DNA of 6,382 bases from Desulfovibrio sp. (GTDB lineage Bacteria; Desulfobacterota; Desulfovibrionia; Desulfovibrionales; Desulfovibrionaceae): the NCBI GenBank assembly GCA_003512875.1, contig DONZ01000136.1:1-6382 (forward strand). The letters are read 5' to 3'. The stretch's first letter is position 1. Every line of letters begins with the position of its first letter. Positions 6,092 through 6,382 of this stretch are shown in pieces. Under the pieces are notes generated by a model, which was given only the letters and a program-made list of their open reading frames with translations, was not told the origin of the DNA and searched no databases. A program made the translations under genes and the position numbers.

Positions 6092-6382
6092 ATGGATTAT
6101 AGCAAACCAATAGATAATGCCCTTTTTCCTAAAGGGTGTGAACGCTGCTCTTTTACGCAATTCTCCCTTTTTATGCTGATTCCGACCGCATTGCTCATTT
6201 GGGGTGTTATTGCCGCTTTTGTTGTTTTATATCAAGGTCTCGGCACAACCGGCCTTGATGACAAATTCGGTTTCGGTTTATGGATCACTTTGGACCTTGC
6301 GGTCATCGCCCTTGGGGCAGGAGCTTTCTTTACCGGTCTGCTCCGTTATATTTTGAATATCGACGAACTCAAAAACATCGTA
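6092..6382 (+). CDS. qrcD: Menaquinone reductase subunit QrcD, NrfD/PsrC-family membrane protein (partial, cut by window end)
   Basis: Only the first 97 codons are visible; the frame is open to the window edge, so the protein continues beyond it. The start is ATG 6092, with AAGGAA at 6080-6085 six bases upstream and 15 nt after the qrcC stop. Two transmembrane helices are seen, at about 24-47 and 62-84, separated by a short Gly/Asp-containing loop. The second, GLWITLDLAVIALGAGAFF, resembles the NrfD/PsrC pattern with an acidic residue (D68) inside the helix and a Gly-x-Gly stretch. NrfD-family proteins have eight to ten helices and carry the quinone site; in Qrc this subunit is tied to the electrogenic menaquinone reduction. 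The short N-terminal tail has C16 and C19. The name rests mainly on operon position together with the helix pattern. Confidence 0.88.
   Translation, partial: MDYSKPIDNALFPKGCERCSFTQFSLFMLIPTALLIWGVIAAFVVLYQGLGTTGLDDKFGFGLWITLDLAVIALGAGAFFTGLLRYILNIDELKNIV

Noticed and set aside
5684..6160. Long - strand open frame antisense to qrcC (158 codons), and similar - strand frames inside qrcB (4712-5152, 3797-4213)
   Set aside because: They lie opposite genes with clear family motifs and show no domain, ribosome binding site or promoter; they are shadows of the coding strand.
3233..6382. Polysulfide/thiosulfate reductase or formate dehydrogenase operon
   Set aside because: The large subunit lacks the N-terminal Fe-S site and metal ligand, and a hexaheme cytochrome gene leads the operon, which fits Qrc rather than Psr/Phs or Fdh.
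1..6382. CRISPR arrays, tRNA or rRNA genes, insertion sequences, phage attachment sites
   Set aside because: No regularly spaced repeats, cloverleaf-like segments, transposase reading frames or terminal repeats were seen on either strand.

Overview
The window looks like a chromosomal piece from a sulfidogenic deltaproteobacterium (Desulfovibrionales / Desulfovibrionaceae type). The main reason is four consecutive genes on the + strand from about 2580 to the window end. Their order and features match QrcABCD, the periplasm-facing menaquinone reductase of Desulfovibrio: a membrane-anchored hexaheme cytochrome c, a Tat-exported molybdopterin-family subunit lacking its N-terminal Fe-S site, a 16-cysteine four-cluster ferredoxin subunit, and an NrfD-type membrane subunit. 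Base composition is moderate to AT-rich (by eye, mid-40s % GC in the large genes and lower in the regulator and intergenic DNA), so a low-GC, possibly host-associated member of the group is more likely than a classic high-GC Desulfovibrio. I cannot name a species.

Layout, all on the + strand. 1-100: promoter region of a regulator, with a TATAAT box inside a long inverted repeat. 101-673: an XRE-family helix-turn-helix regulator with a C-terminal cupin domain and eight cysteines. 674-930: a structured 257-nt intergenic region with candidate promoters, a terminator-like hairpin, and two near-identical TCCGTTATTACGGA-type palindromic sites. 931-2253: a CyuA / UPF0597-type L-cysteine desulfidase (serine dehydratase-like Fe-S lyase). 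2254-2579: a 326-nt intergenic region with a strong intrinsic terminator and the qrc promoter. 2580-3215 qrcA, 3233-5275 qrcB, 5279-6076 qrcC, and from 6092 qrcD, which is cut off by the window end. Gaps of 17, 3 and 15 nt, each with a good ribosome binding site, indicate a single qrc operon.

How they work together. Qrc takes electrons from periplasmic type I cytochrome c3 (fed by hydrogenases and formate dehydrogenases) and passes them through QrcA hemes and QrcC Fe-S clusters to menaquinone at QrcD, linking H2/formate oxidation to sulfate or sulfite respiration. The cysteine desulfidase would convert cysteine to pyruvate, ammonia and sulfide, giving a carbon/electron source and sulfide. The XRE-cupin gene directly upstream is the obvious candidate regulator of that enzyme. 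The two modules are separated by a terminator and appear to be transcribed independently.

Qrc itself is a described system. The least-explained part of the window is the regulator-desulfidase pair and the repeated palindromes between them, which suggest an uncharacterised cysteine-responsive switch. This is inference from sequence only.
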